Below, in pieces: positions 1-8,231 of a stretch of DNA of 64,000 nucleotides (its first letter is position 1; each line of letters starts with the position of its first letter). The translations under genes were made by a program, and so were the position numbers. Source of the DNA: Acinetobacter pittii (GTDB taxonomy: Bacteria > Pseudomonadota > Gammaproteobacteria > Pseudomonadales > Moraxellaceae); assembly GCF_034067285.1 (NCBI RefSeq), contig NZ_CP139286.1, positions 3,624,741-3,688,740 of the forward strand, read 5' to 3'. The notes under the pieces are model-generated. The model saw only the letters and a list, made by a program, of their open reading frames with translations, made no database searches and was not told where the DNA came from.

Positions 1-905
1 CCTTGTGCAATATCAGCTTTAAAAGTTCCTAAAAAACCACCGTCTGGCATGGTATTCGCAATACCTTTATAAAGTGGTTGAGTCGCATCGATTTTTTCAT
101 CGTATGCAGGACATGTCGGCGTGTCGTTACTGACAGGCTGACCCGATTGTTCATTTGCACGGCGATATTGTTTAAAGCCCGCAAGCGGGTTATCTGTAAA
201 GTTATCTGGCATATTTTGATAAACTTTCCATGTCACGCCAGCCTGCTGTAAGCGTTCAGGATAAGTCGTCCATTCATAACCTTCTGTTGATGGTCCAATC
301 CCATCAAATTCATTTACCACACTGGCCACACCTGCGCCTGTCGGGCCATTAGTACCCGTCCAGATAAATTTACGGTTCGGGTTAGTTCCCGCATGCATGG
401 CACAGTGATAAGCATCACAAATCGTAAAAGCATTGGCTAAAGCAAACTGATATTCGACTTCCTGTTTTTTGTAGTAGCCCATCGACTGCGGTTTTTTATA
501 AGCCACCCAGTCGCTCATGCGACCATTGTCCCAAGCTGCTTGGCCATCAGACCATGAGTGAGGAGTTCCTGAAACACGCTGAGCATTTCCTAAACGACTA
601 TCGAGATGGTACGGCAATACTTTATTTTTCTTGGCATCATATTGCTCCCAAACCTTTCGGCCTTCCGTCATTGGAATAGTAAAGCGGTCACCGAACCCAC
701 GCACGCCTTTTAGTGTTCCGAAATAATTATCGAATGAGCGGTTTTCCTGAGTCAAAATCACGATGTGCTTAACATCTTGAATAGTTCCACTTTCAACTTT
801 GGCATCAATAGCTAAAGCTTTTTGAATACTCAGCGGGAAACTCGCTAAAGCAGCTGTCCCAAACATAGTTTTTGTAGAATTTAAGAGAAATTCGCGACGA
901 TTCAT
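1..905 (-). CDS. plc: Phospholipase C, phosphocholine-type, partial (C-terminus outside window)
   Basis: About 301 N-terminal residues are present and the gene runs off the left edge. The product starts MNRREFLL, a twin-arginine signal followed by a hydrophobic stretch ending near SIQKALA, so it should be exported folded by Tat. The mature start carries TQENRSFDNYFG, the metal-binding N-terminal motif of the bacterial phosphoesterase family that holds non-haemolytic/haemolytic PLC and acid phosphatase AcpA. Such enzymes split phosphatidylcholine or sphingomyelin into phosphocholine and a diglyceride or ceramide outside the inner membrane. The start at 905 is fixed by the Tat motif. The C-terminal PLC domains that would separate PlcN from PlcH are not in view, so the exact subtype is inferred. 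A small lipoprotein gene lies 21 bp upstream on the same strand. Confidence 0.9.
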   Translation of the reverse strand, partial: MNRREFLLNSTKTMFGTAALASFPLSIQKALAIDAKVESGTIQDVKHIVILTQENRSFDNYFGTLKGVRGFGDRFTIPMTEGRKVWEQYDAKKNKVLPYHLDSRLGNAQRVSGTPHSWSDGQAAWDNGRMSDWVAYKKPQSMGYYKKQEVEYQFALANAFTICDAYHCAMHAGTNPNRKFIWTGTNGPTGAGVASVVNEFDGIGPSTEGYEWTTYPERLQQAGVTWKVYQNMPDNFTDNPLAGFKQYRRANEQSGQPVSNDTPTCPAYDEKIDATQPLYKGIANTMPDGGFLGTFKADIAQ

Positions 906-926
906 TAGTTCTATCCTAAGTTCTTA

Positions 927-1061
927 TTATGGTGCACAGTGCATTTTGCAATTACTGGTGGGCGGTGTTGTTGGCGATGAATTATCTGAGTCGTTATCAT
1001 CGTTACAAGCACTGAGCATGAGTGCTAAAGATGTAATTAATAAAAGTGAAAGTTTTCGCAT
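927..1061 (-). CDS. Small putative lipoprotein (44 aa) upstream of phospholipase C
   Basis: Starting at the ATG at 1061, the product is 44 residues: a short positive N-terminus (MRK), a hydrophobic core, a lipobox LSAC with the lipidated Cys at residue 19, then a hydrophilic D/N/S/T/P-rich tail that ends with two more cysteines (CKMHC). A GGA-containing ribosome binding site lies about 8 bases upstream. An upstream in-frame ATG at 1163 would bury the signal peptide, so I reject it. The gene is only 21 bp upstream of the phospholipase start and probably cotranscribed. Function unknown; a small anchor or partner for the secreted enzyme is only a guess. Confidence 0.6.
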   Translation of the reverse strand: MRKLSLLLITSLALMLSACNDDNDSDNSSPTTPPTSNCKMHCAP

Positions 1062-1151
1062 TAGTTTTTCCAAACGTTTTAAATGCGAACTACTAATAAA
1101 GCGTAAAAGTGACAGGCAAGTGATGTTTTTATGTCGATTTGATGAAGGCAT

Positions 1152-1180
1152 AAAAAAACGCATCCGAAGATGCGTTTTTT
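1152..1180. terminator. Intrinsic terminator after rph
   Basis: The hairpin AACGCATC-CGAA-GATGCGTT is flanked by A- and T-runs. It lies just past the rph stop codon. Its minus-strand reading would end rph before the small lipoprotein/phospholipase pair. Confidence 0.8.
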
Positions 1181-1193
1181 AGAAAGCGTAAAA

Positions 1194-1910
1194 TTACCAG
1201 CCTAAAGCTTCTTGTTGCTTTTTAATGAGCTCGGCAATTCCTTTTTCAGCCATTTCTAACATGGCATTGCTTTGTGCACGAGTAAACGGTTTGTCTTCGG
1301 CTGTACCTTGAATTTCAATAAACTCGCCAGCTTGTGTCATTACGACGTTTAAGTCAGTTTGACAGTTCGAGTCTTCTTCATAACAAAGATCAAGCAGTAC
1401 TTCGTCTTGATACATACCTACAGAAATTGCAGCAACTAATCCTTTAAGCGGATCATGCTTAATTTTCTTTTGCGATAACAAAACATTCATTGCATCAACT
1501 AATGCTACAGCCGCACCAGTGATCGAAGCAGTACGTGTACCACCATCAGCCTGAATTACATCGCAATCGATCGTAATCGTGTTTTCACCAAGCTTTTTCA
1601 AATCAACCATAGCACGTAAGCTACGACCAATGAGGCGCTGGATTTCCTGAGTACGACCAGTCTGTTTACCACGAGCCGCTTCACGATCACAACGTGAATG
1701 TGTTGAGCGCGGTAACATGCCATATTCTGCCGTTACCCAGCCTTGACCTTGGCCTTTTAAAAAGCGTGGCACTGAGTTATCAATGCTTGCAGTACAAAGG
1801 ACTTTGGTGTGACCAAATTCGACCAGCACAGAACCTTCAGCATAACGGGTGTAGTTTCGTGTAATTTTCACTTCACGTAATTGGTCTAATGCACGTTGGT
1901 CAATACGCAT
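1194..1910 (-). CDS. rph: Ribonuclease PH
   Basis: The 238-residue product is full length for RNase PH, a phosphorolytic 3'-to-5' exoribonuclease that trims tRNA 3' ends and works on structured RNA. It opens [12 protein letters not shown] and holds the family core with [19 protein letters not shown] and an Arg-rich stretch [16 protein letters not shown] around residues 85-100 that binds phosphate and RNA. The start has a strong ribosome binding site (AGGAAGGATT). It stands alone between the desaturase gene and the phospholipase and ends at its own terminator. Start and end agree with the family, so confidence is high. Confidence 0.96.
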   Translation of the reverse strand: MRIDQRALDQLREVKITRNYTRYAEGSVLVEFGHTKVLCTASIDNSVPRFLKGQGQGWVTAEYGMLPRSTHSRCDREAARGKQTGRTQEIQRLIGRSLRAMVDLKKLGENTITIDCDVIQADGGTRTASITGAAVALVDAMNVLLSQKKIKHDPLKGLVAAISVGMYQDEVLLDLCYEEDSNCQTDLNVVMTQAGEFIEIQGTAEDKPFTRAQSNAMLEMAEKGIAELIKKQQEALGW

Positions 1911-2028
1911 AATCCTTCCTAACTTCTCTTAAATACAAACTTGGGCATAGTATAGCAAAGGATTTTGACAGGTTGAGTTTATTCCCTACTTTCAAATGTA
2001 AGTCTGCAATTTTCATGACTTGAAAAAT

Positions 2029-2057
2029 AAAAATAGCCCCTAAAAAGGAGCTATTTT
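2029..2057. terminator. Intrinsic terminator after the desaturase gene
   Basis: The hairpin AAAATAGC(C)CC...GGAGCTATTTT sits directly 3' of the desaturase stop codon on the minus strand and closes the desaturase-reductase operon. Confidence 0.7.
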
Positions 2058-2070
2058 GAAATAACTTAGA

Positions 2071-3219
2071 TTACGCAAATTTGAATTTTGCTTTTAACTT
2101 TTCCAATGTCTGCATAACTTTTCCAGTGGTATGGTTTGGCAGTGAACATTTCGCCAAACGTACCCATACACTCCAGAACTGGCGCATAAAGTTCGCTTCG
2201 TTGTAGTTAATGCCATATTCTGCGCAAAGTGCCTTAATTTTCGGTGCTACTTCTTTATAGCGGTTAGCTGGCATATCTGGAAATAAATGGTGTTCAATTT
2301 GATGACTTAAGTTACCACTCATAAAGTGCATCCATTCTGTACCACTAAAATTACTTGAACCACGAATTTGACGTAAATACCACTCTGCCTTGGTTTCAGT
2401 GTCGGTATTATCAGGCTCAAACGTTTCTGCATCTTCTGTAAAGTGACCGTTAAAAATCACGGCAGATGACCACAAGTTACGAATAATATTAGCAACTACA
2501 TTTCCTGCAAAAACCGGTAAAAACATAGGACCAGAGATCACAGGGAAAAACACATAGTCTTTTAAAACTTGACGAGTGGCTTTTTTACGTACTTTAGATG
2601 AATCTTTCCAAACTTGTTTCCAGCTCTTGGTTTTATAAACTAATGCATCTTCAAGATGTAAGTTTTGTACACCCACATACCATTCAAAGAAAAACATTAA
2701 CTGTAGACCAAGTGGAATATTAAATAGGTGACGAGGTTCCCACTTCTGTTGATCACTTACTCGCAAAATACCATAACCGACATCATGGTCTTTACCAACA
2801 ATATTGGTATAAGTGTGGTGCACATAGTTATGTGTTTCACGCCAGTCATCGCCCGATGCAATGGTATCCCAATCGTAAGTATTACCGTTCAGACTTGGTT
2901 CATTTAACCAGTCAAACTGACCGTGCATAACGTTATGGCCAAGTTCCATGTTTTCTACAATTTTAGAAATACCTAATAAGCCTGTGCCTAGTAGCCAAAC
3001 AGGCGGAATCCAACCACCAAACATCAACATGCCACGTGAGGCGATTTCGGTGTAGCGAACAAAATTACGCACTTTGTAGATATATTTCGCGTCTTGTTCA
3101 CCAAGACTTTGCATAACATCTTGACGAATCTGCTCAACACGGCGACCAAACTCTTCTGTCTGTTCTGGAGTTAAATGAGCAGATTTAGAAACGGTAGAAA
3201 ATTCTAATGCCATATTCAT
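2071..3219 (-). CDS. Membrane fatty acid desaturase (acyl-CoA/acyl-lipid type)
   Basis: The 382-residue membrane di-iron enzyme introduces a double bond into fatty acyl chains. The three histidine boxes that bind the two irons are visible: HNVMH at residues 95-99, HNYVHH at 130-135 and HQIEHH at 306-311, with hydrophobic membrane segments between (about 62-85, 170-185, 222-250). The HQIEHH box is typical of the front-end/linoleoyl-CoA-like group in the FA_desaturase family and of Pseudomonas DesB-like proteins. The gene lies 24 bp downstream of a ferredoxin-reductase gene that should supply electrons. The pair is transcribed away from a FabR/DesT-type repressor with palindromic operators between them, so its expression is probably controlled by the unsaturated/saturated acyl-CoA balance. 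Which position is desaturated cannot be read from sequence. Confidence 0.93.
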   Translation of the reverse strand: MNMALEFSTVSKSAHLTPEQTEEFGRRVEQIRQDVMQSLGEQDAKYIYKVRNFVRYTEIASRGMLMFGGWIPPVWLLGTGLLGISKIVENMELGHNVMHGQFDWLNEPSLNGNTYDWDTIASGDDWRETHNYVHHTYTNIVGKDHDVGYGILRVSDQQKWEPRHLFNIPLGLQLMFFFEWYVGVQNLHLEDALVYKTKSWKQVWKDSSKVRKKATRQVLKDYVFFPVISGPMFLPVFAGNVVANIIRNLWSSAVIFNGHFTEDAETFEPDNTDTETKAEWYLRQIRGSSNFSGTEWMHFMSGNLSHQIEHHLFPDMPANRYKEVAPKIKALCAEYGINYNEANFMRQFWSVWVRLAKCSLPNHTTGKVMQTLEKLKAKFKFA

Positions 3220-3243
3220 AAGGTTAATCCTCTTTAATTCTTT

Positions 3244-4269
3244 TTATAGATCAATCGTGACTGGGCTTAATGCCTGGCTCACGCATAGTTTAATTGGACG
3301 GTTGGGTTGGTCTTCAATTTCACCAGTTAACAGGTTTTGAGTGACGCCGCTGACTTTGGTGCAGCTACATTTATTGCAAACACCCATACGGCAACCATGT
3401 TGCGGACGTAAACCTGCTTGCTCTGCACTGCTCAGTAAATTTGTTTCAGCTAAAAACTCATGCTGGGCACGGCGGAAAATAATACGCTGTGCTGCATGTG
3501 TACCAGTCACTTGAAGTGGCTGAAAATATTCTTGATAAAGTTGCGACTGAGCACCCTTTTGGGCATAAATTTCATTTGCCTGGTGCATCATGCCGTGATG
3601 ACCACACACATACGTTGCAGTCTGCGCGTAATCAGGAACCAACTTTTGCAGTAATTTTTCAGTTAAATGCTGCTTTTGCTCGGATGTATTAAAAAAATGA
3701 TAGTGAAGCTCGGGATGCTTTTCTGCCAAAGCTTTTAATTCAGCATGAAAAATTTCTGCACGATTAAAATAAATGACATGAATTTGTTCAAGCTGCTGTT
3801 TCAACGCTTGCTGCAAAAGTGAATAAATTGCAGTTATACCGCTTCCTGACGCAATTAAAATCGCAGGATGCTGGCCTTGGTGCAAAGTAAAATCACCTTG
3901 TGGCTGTGAAATCTCAATGCACTCTCCAACATGCAATCGTTGGGCGGCACTCGACACCAAGCCTTGTACTTTAATACCTAAAGCGATTTCACCCTGAGTA
4001 GTCACTTCAATAATTGAATAACTACGCTGTTGGTAAACGCCATCGATGAGCAAAGTCAGCAGAATACTTTGACCTGCTCGGACCTGATCGAAATTAAAAT
4101 TACGATTCGGTTTGAGTTTGATCAGCACCATATCGGTATGAAGTGGCTGAACAGTAGTAACTTCTGCAAGTACCCTTTTCCAAGCCCAAGTCGCGTTAAT
4201 TTTCTGTAAAACAAAATCAACAAAATCTTCTCGAACCCAATGTGGCTGATAGCTAAGTGTTGCGTTCAT
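3244..4269 (-). CDS. Ferredoxin-type oxidoreductase, electron donor to the desaturase
   Basis: A 341-residue flavin reductase with a C-terminal plant-type [2Fe-2S] domain. The N-terminal half is an FAD-binding barrel (QRSYSI around residue 86) followed by the NAD(P)-binding fold (LIASGSGITAIYSLL, then a CGHHGMM motif). The iron-sulfur ligands are Cys293, Cys298, Cys301 and Cys329 in a C-x4-C-x2-C...C pattern. Enzymes of this layout (Pseudomonas DesC and similar) pass electrons from NAD(P)H to membrane desaturases or hydroxylases. It is the first gene of the two-gene operon with the desaturase, and its promoter region holds the repressor operators. Family assignment is clear; the partner assignment rests on gene order. 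Confidence 0.9.
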   Translation of the reverse strand: MNATLSYQPHWVREDFVDFVLQKINATWAWKRVLAEVTTVQPLHTDMVLIKLKPNRNFNFDQVRAGQSILLTLLIDGVYQQRSYSIIEVTTQGEIALGIKVQGLVSSAAQRLHVGECIEISQPQGDFTLHQGQHPAILIASGSGITAIYSLLQQALKQQLEQIHVIYFNRAEIFHAELKALAEKHPELHYHFFNTSEQKQHLTEKLLQKLVPDYAQTATYVCGHHGMMHQANEIYAQKGAQSQLYQEYFQPLQVTGTHAAQRIIFRRAQHEFLAETNLLSSAEQAGLRPQHGCRMGVCNKCSCTKVSGVTQNLLTGEIEDQPNRPIKLCVSQALSPVTIDL

Positions 4270-4301
4270 ACGTTCCTCTTTTGTTTCTGGCTATTTATTT
4301 G

Positions 4302-4376
4302 AGTGAACACATGTTCGTATAGTGAACATATGTACACTATATTTATAACTGTTCACTCAGTCAACACTTGTTCACT
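4302..4376. promoter_or_regulatory. Palindromic operators for the FabR/DesT-type repressor
   Basis: The divergent region holds three related inverted repeats: AGTGAACACATGTTCGT (4302-4318), TAGTGAACATATGTACACTA (4320-4339) and AGTCAACACTTGTTCACT (4359-4376), plus a half site GTTCACT at 4351. All share the GTGAACA...TGTTCAC core known for Pseudomonas DesT and E. coli FabR sites. They cover the likely promoters of both the desaturase operon and the regulator gene. That the neighbouring TetR protein binds them is an inference from arrangement and similarity. Confidence 0.75.
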
Positions 4377-4442
4377 ATTTTTTTTATGAAAATTTGCTCT
4401 TTTTTGTTAGACTTTGGCTCACGGTTTAAATAGGTTCTTTTA

Positions 4443-5081
4443 ATGTCGATACGGGATGAACGAAAACAGCAAAGTCGTCAGGCACTCCTTGATGCAGCCT
4501 TGCATCTGAGCACGTCTGGGCGTTCGTTCAGTAGTATCAGTTTGCGTGAAGTTGCACGTGAAGTAGGTTTGGTACCAACAGCGTTCTACCGTCATTTTCA
4601 AGACATGGATGAACTCGGCAAGGAACTGGTCGATCAAGTTGCCTTACATTTAAAAAGTGTCTTACATCAGTTAGGACAAAGTTATTTACAACATAAATCT
4701 GCTAAGACCCAAACCAGTATTGAGCTATTTGTACAGGCAGTAAATCATAGCCCTAAACAGTGGCAATTTATGATTTCGGAGCGTTGGGGAGGCTCAGAAA
4801 CAGTTCGTGCAGCTATTGCACGAGAAATCGAATTTTTGATCGAAGATCTCACAACTGATCTTACTAAACTCGAAAATTTTAAACATATTCAAGAGCCTCA
4901 AGACTTAAATGTCTTATCTACCATTTTGACCAATATGTCATTTACATGGGCAATGACGTGGCTCAACCTAACAAAACAATATCAAGGTGAACAGCTCAAG
5001 CTGCAACAAACTGCCTTTATTGAAAATGCTTCTACACAAGTTCGCCTACTCTTTAGAGGGATTGCAAACTGGGAACGGTAA
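4443..5081 (+). CDS. fabR: TetR-family repressor of unsaturated fatty acid genes (FabR/DesT-like)
   Basis: The 212-residue TetR protein has a DNA-binding helix-turn-helix at about residues 12-60, where ISLREVAREVGLVPTAFYRHFQDMDELG closely follows FabR and DesT. The C-terminal half is the usual helical ligand pocket. FabR/DesT proteins sense the ratio of unsaturated to saturated acyl thioesters and repress desaturase or fabA/fabB genes. The gene is divergent from the ferredoxin reductase-desaturase pair across three palindromic operators, so it probably controls them and itself. The start at 4443 has an AGG ribosome binding site and fits the family N-terminus (MSIRDERKQQSRQALLDAA). Symbol given by similarity; desT would be an equal choice. 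Confidence 0.85.
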   Translation: MSIRDERKQQSRQALLDAALHLSTSGRSFSSISLREVAREVGLVPTAFYRHFQDMDELGKELVDQVALHLKSVLHQLGQSYLQHKSAKTQTSIELFVQAVNHSPKQWQFMISERWGGSETVRAAIAREIEFLIEDLTTDLTKLENFKHIQEPQDLNVLSTILTNMSFTWAMTWLNLTKQYQGEQLKLQQTAFIENASTQVRLLFRGIANWER

Positions 5082-5129
5082 AAGCGGCAAATGACAAAAA
5101 ATAGGTTATGTGGTAATACGTAAAGAGAG

Positions 5130-5170
5130 AAAGAAAAAGGCTAAAAATTTCGAGAAAAGTCTTTTTCTTT
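5130..5170. terminator. AT-rich inverted repeat after fabR, possible terminator
   Basis: AAAGAAAAAG at 5130-5139 pairs with CTTTTTCTTT at 5161-5170, with T-rich DNA after it. The stem is almost all A-T, so it is a weak candidate terminator between the two tetR-type genes. Confidence 0.35.
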
Positions 5171-5218
5171 TTACAGGAAGTAAATTATTAGTTAGGCCAA
5201 ACTGGTGTGGGAATACCT

Positions 5219-5866
5219 ATGAATCTTGATCGTCATACACAGTTTTTGATGCGTAAAGAAAAAATTCTGAGCGTGGCAGAAAAGTTGTTACTAGAAAACA
5301 ATCAGGAAATTACTCTAGATGAGTTAGTGGCCGAGCTAGATATTGCTAAAGGCACACTTTATAAGCATTTTAGAAGCAAAAATGAGCTTCTACTTGAGCT
5401 TATTATTCAAAATGAAAAGCAAATTTTAGAAATTTCTAAAAAATATAATACAGATTTCAAAGAGTATGCCCCTCATTACATGCTTCACCATTTGCTTACG
5501 CCAGGCAAAACCATTTTATTGCATCAACTTGAAGAAAATCTGACAATGACAGAATCTAAGTTGAAGCATCTTTTCGAAGAGCTTTATGAAATCCGCCAAC
5601 AACGTATTTTAGCAATTAAAGATATTACCGAAAGTTATTTAAAATCATTGAACTATGATATGTCGATTCGTGACTATTTGTCTTATATCTGGTCACTGAC
5701 TTACGGCGCATCCCTACTTTTAAACTCTACGTATTACCAACGTTCGATTGGTTCTCGTCAGAAATTAATTAATTTATATATTAATCAGGCATTATCACTA
5801 CCGACTCAAACAGCTAATTTTGATGTTTTAAATTTTCAAATTGAAGATGAAAATCAGCAAAATTAA
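5219..5866 (+). CDS. TetR-family transcriptional regulator
   Basis: From the ATG at 5219 the product is 215 residues; a GTG four codons upstream at 5207 is also possible, but the GTGGGA before the ATG looks like the ribosome binding site. The N-terminal helix-turn-helix is clear (EITLDELVAELDIAKGTLYKHFRSKNELL, about residues 28-56). The C-terminal ligand domain shows no recognisable specificity. It stands alone between fabR and a bidirectional terminator shared with dsbA, so no target is suggested by context. Its DNA-binding helix differs from that of the neighbouring FabR-like protein, so it is not a recent duplicate. Confidence 0.85.
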   Translation: MNLDRHTQFLMRKEKILSVAEKLLLENNQEITLDELVAELDIAKGTLYKHFRSKNELLLELIIQNEKQILEISKKYNTDFKEYAPHYMLHHLLTPGKTILLHQLEENLTMTESKLKHLFEELYEIRQQRILAIKDITESYLKSLNYDMSIRDYLSYIWSLTYGASLLLNSTYYQRSIGSRQKLINLYINQALSLPTQTANFDVLNFQIEDENQQN

Positions 5867-5904
5867 TTGAAATATTTCGTGATAATTAACGATAAATTAA
5901 ATAT

Positions 5905-5935
5905 AAAAATGGGCTTCATATGAAGCCCATTTTTG
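5905..5935. terminator. Bidirectional terminator between tetR and dsbA
   Basis: The perfect hairpin ATGGGCTTCATATGAAGCCCAT is flanked by A-run and T-run and lies between two convergent genes, so it can stop transcription from both sides. Confidence 0.9.
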
Positions 5936-5953
5936 AAGTAAAGCCTAAACAAC

Positions 5954-6571
5954 TTATTTTGCTTTACGTTCTTTCTCAATTAAATAATTAAGCACTTGAG
6001 TAACTTTACCATCTTCACCCTGCACCACGTATTTACCATTAACGACAACTGCAGGAACACCTGTTAATTGGTACTGTTGAGCAAGTTTATTTGACTCGGC
6101 AACTTTTGCAGTCACAGCAAACGAGTTGTAAGTACTATTAAACTTCTGTTCAGGCACGCCATAACGAGTAAAGAACTTCGCAGCAGAAGCTTGATCAAAA
6201 ATTTGTTGACCGTTCACTTGAATCGCATGGAATAGTGGTAAATGCGTGCGTTTACGTACACCTAATGCCTCAGATGTATAATATGTACGCGCCCCTTGTT
6301 CCCACATTTTATTCATTGCAGCTGGTGTACGCACAAAACGTACATCTTTAGGAATCTGCTTTAACCACGTTTGCATATGCGGTTCAAGTTTAAAACAGTG
6401 TGGACATCCATACCAAAAGAACTCTCGAACTTCGATTTTCCCCGGAACTTCCACTTTGCTTGGATTGGCAATCACGGTGTAGTCTTTACCAGCAACAAAA
6501 TCTGCTGCCATTGCACTACCCGATACGGCCATAATTGCTGCACTCAAACCACCCAAAACCAATTTTTTCAT
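5954..6571 (-). CDS. dsbA: Periplasmic thiol:disulfide oxidoreductase DsbA
   Basis: The 205-residue protein has a Sec signal peptide (cleavage after GSAMA near residue 22) and a thioredoxin fold with the active site C56-P-H-C59, the motif of DsbA. A cis-proline loop (TGVPAVVVNGKYVV) follows near residue 170. DsbA donates disulfide bonds to exported proteins in the periplasm. It is transcribed alone, divergent from ubiG. The isomerase DsbC is also in this window (57.1-57.8 kb), although the two are far apart. Length and motifs agree with the family. Confidence 0.96.
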   Translation of the reverse strand: MKKLVLGGLSAAIMAVSGSAMAADFVAGKDYTVIANPSKVEVPGKIEVREFFWYGCPHCFKLEPHMQTWLKQIPKDVRFVRTPAAMNKMWEQGARTYYTSEALGVRKRTHLPLFHAIQVNGQQIFDQASAAKFFTRYGVPEQKFNSTYNSFAVTAKVAESNKLAQQYQLTGVPAVVVNGKYVVQGEDGKVTQVLNYLIEKERKAK

Positions 6572-6751
6572 TGTTACAGCTTTTCCTCTAAGTTGTTATG
6601 CATTAGCTTATGCTCTAAATATAAAACAAATATGCTAAATTCGTTTTGCTTCTGTGAAGTTTTTTATTGGGTTTATCGCTTTTTTCCCAATAATCGCTAC
6701 ACTAACGGCGAACTACATCCAAAAAGATAACTCAAGTTTAGAGGTAGCACC

Positions 6752-7465
6752 ATGTCGCAATTGAATGTTGATTTACAAGAAATCGCAAAGTTTGAAGCAC
6801 TTGCTGCCAAATGGTGGGATCAACATTCTGAATTTCGCCCACTCCATCAAATTAATCCACTACGTCTAAACTGGATTGATGAACGTGCAGGCGGTCTAGC
6901 TGGTAAAAAAGTACTTGATGTCGGCTGTGGCGGCGGTATTTTAGCCGAAAGCATGGCACGTCGTGGTGCAGATGTACTAGGCATCGATATGGGTGAAGCA
7001 CCTCTAGCCGTTGGCCGTTTGCATGCTCAACAAGAGAATGTTCAAAATATTGAATACCGCCAAATTCCTGTAGAAGAATTAGCACAAGAACAAGCAGGCC
7101 AATACGACGTGGTGACTTGCATGGAAATGATGGAACATGTTCCAGATCCGGCATCTATTGTAAAAGCTTGTCAGGCTTTAGTTAAACCAGGCGGCCATGT
7201 GTTCTTCTCGACCATTAACCGTAACCCAAAATCTTATTTATTTGCCATTATTGGTGCAGAGTACGTACTACGTATGTTGCCAAAAGGCACGCATGATTAT
7301 CATAAATTTATTCGACCATCTGAAATGGCACATGATATTCGTAATGCCGGCCTTACCTTAAAAGAAATGACTGGACTGCATTACAACCCTCTGACCAAGC
7401 ATTATTGGTTAGCGCCGAATGTCGACGTTAACTATATGGTTCATACGATTAATACAGGTGCATGA
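6752..7465 (+). CDS. ubiG: Ubiquinone biosynthesis O-methyltransferase
   Basis: The 237-residue SAM-dependent methyltransferase makes both O-methylations in ubiquinone synthesis (polyprenyl-dihydroxyphenyl and demethylubiquinol steps). The SAM-binding motif [12 protein letters not shown] is at about residues 55-66, and the N-terminal [10 protein letters not shown] is a family signature of UbiG. A ribosome binding site (GAGGTAGC) precedes the start. Its stop overlaps the start of the next gene (ATGATGA), so ubiG and mupP are translationally coupled. The same order ubiG-mupP-yciK is known from Pseudomonas. Confidence 0.96.
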   Translation: MSQLNVDLQEIAKFEALAAKWWDQHSEFRPLHQINPLRLNWIDERAGGLAGKKVLDVGCGGGILAESMARRGADVLGIDMGEAPLAVGRLHAQQENVQNIEYRQIPVEELAQEQAGQYDVVTCMEMMEHVPDPASIVKACQALVKPGGHVFFSTINRNPKSYLFAIIGAEYVLRMLPKGTHDYHKFIRPSEMAHDIRNAGLTLKEMTGLHYNPLTKHYWLAPNVDVNYMVHTINTGA

Positions 7466-8163
7466 TGAAAGCTGTTTTATTTGATTTAGACGGTACGCTT
7501 ATCGATACAGCTGCGGATTTCATTCGTATTATTCAGCAAATGTGCCGTAATGAAAGACGTCCTGTGGTTGATGCAGACCTAATTCGCACTCAAGTTTCTG
7601 AAGGTGCGCGTGCGATGGTGAAATTGGTCTATCCAGAGCTAGATATTGCCAATCCAATTTTCTTGGCCCATCGTCAAAACTTTTTAGATATTTACGGCAA
7701 TAATATTGTGGTTGATACAGATCTGTTTGAAGGTATGTATCCGCTTCTAGAAGAGTTAGAAGCTGCGCAAATCCCGTGGGGTATTGTGACCAATAAACCA
7801 CGCGGTTTAAGTGAATCTCTTTTAGAAAAGTTAAATCTGACAGAACGCTGTGCGGTTTTGGTATGTCCTGAAGATGTCAGTAAAACAAAACCAGACCCTG
7901 AACCCATGTATTTAGCTGCTAAACAGTTAAATATCCCAGCAGATGAAATTATTTATGTAGGTGACCACCCACGTGATATTGATGCTGGTCGCAATGCCAA
8001 TATGTACACGATTTTAGCTGCATACGGCTATCTACCTATTGAGCACCGTGATGATCTCGCTGCTTGGCAGGCTGATTCGATTGTAAATACGGTGACAGAA
8101 TTACACGATATGTTACGTCAAAAGCTTCCTGCTCTACAGGAAAATCAGCGTATGATAAGTTAA
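7462..8163 (+). CDS. mupP: HAD phosphatase, probable N-acetylmuramic acid 6-phosphate phosphatase
   Basis: The 233-residue HAD-superfamily protein has the nucleophile motif DLDGT at residues 8-12, a Thr motif (VTNKP) near 111 and the metal motif GDHPRDID near 170. Automated annotation often calls such proteins phosphoglycolate phosphatase (Gph). In Pseudomonas putida, the homologue between ubiG and yciK is MupP, which dephosphorylates MurNAc-6-phosphate in the AnmK-MupP-AmgK-MurU peptidoglycan recycling route. Here the same order and overlap are seen, so MupP is the better call. The gene starts inside the ubiG stop region; two adjacent ATG codons (7462, 7465) are both possible starts. Confidence 0.8.
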   Translation: MMKAVLFDLDGTLIDTAADFIRIIQQMCRNERRPVVDADLIRTQVSEGARAMVKLVYPELDIANPIFLAHRQNFLDIYGNNIVVDTDLFEGMYPLLEELEAAQIPWGIVTNKPRGLSESLLEKLNLTERCAVLVCPEDVSKTKPDPEPMYLAAKQLNIPADEIIYVGDHPRDIDAGRNANMYTILAAYGYLPIEHRDDLAAWQADSIVNTVTELHDMLRQKLPALQENQRMIS

Positions 8164-8231
8164 CATCAGAGTTTTATAGACTTTTTTAACGGTTACTTGT
8201 TTTATCAATATAAAAAGAAGGAGGTTTACCA

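Noticed and set aside
946..1182. 78-codon plus-strand frame near the left end
   Set aside because: It is opposite the small lipoprotein gene and crosses the rph terminator.
1949..1977. rph promoter (TATACT on the minus strand)
   Set aside because: The -10 is good, but no acceptable -35 is found at the right distance.
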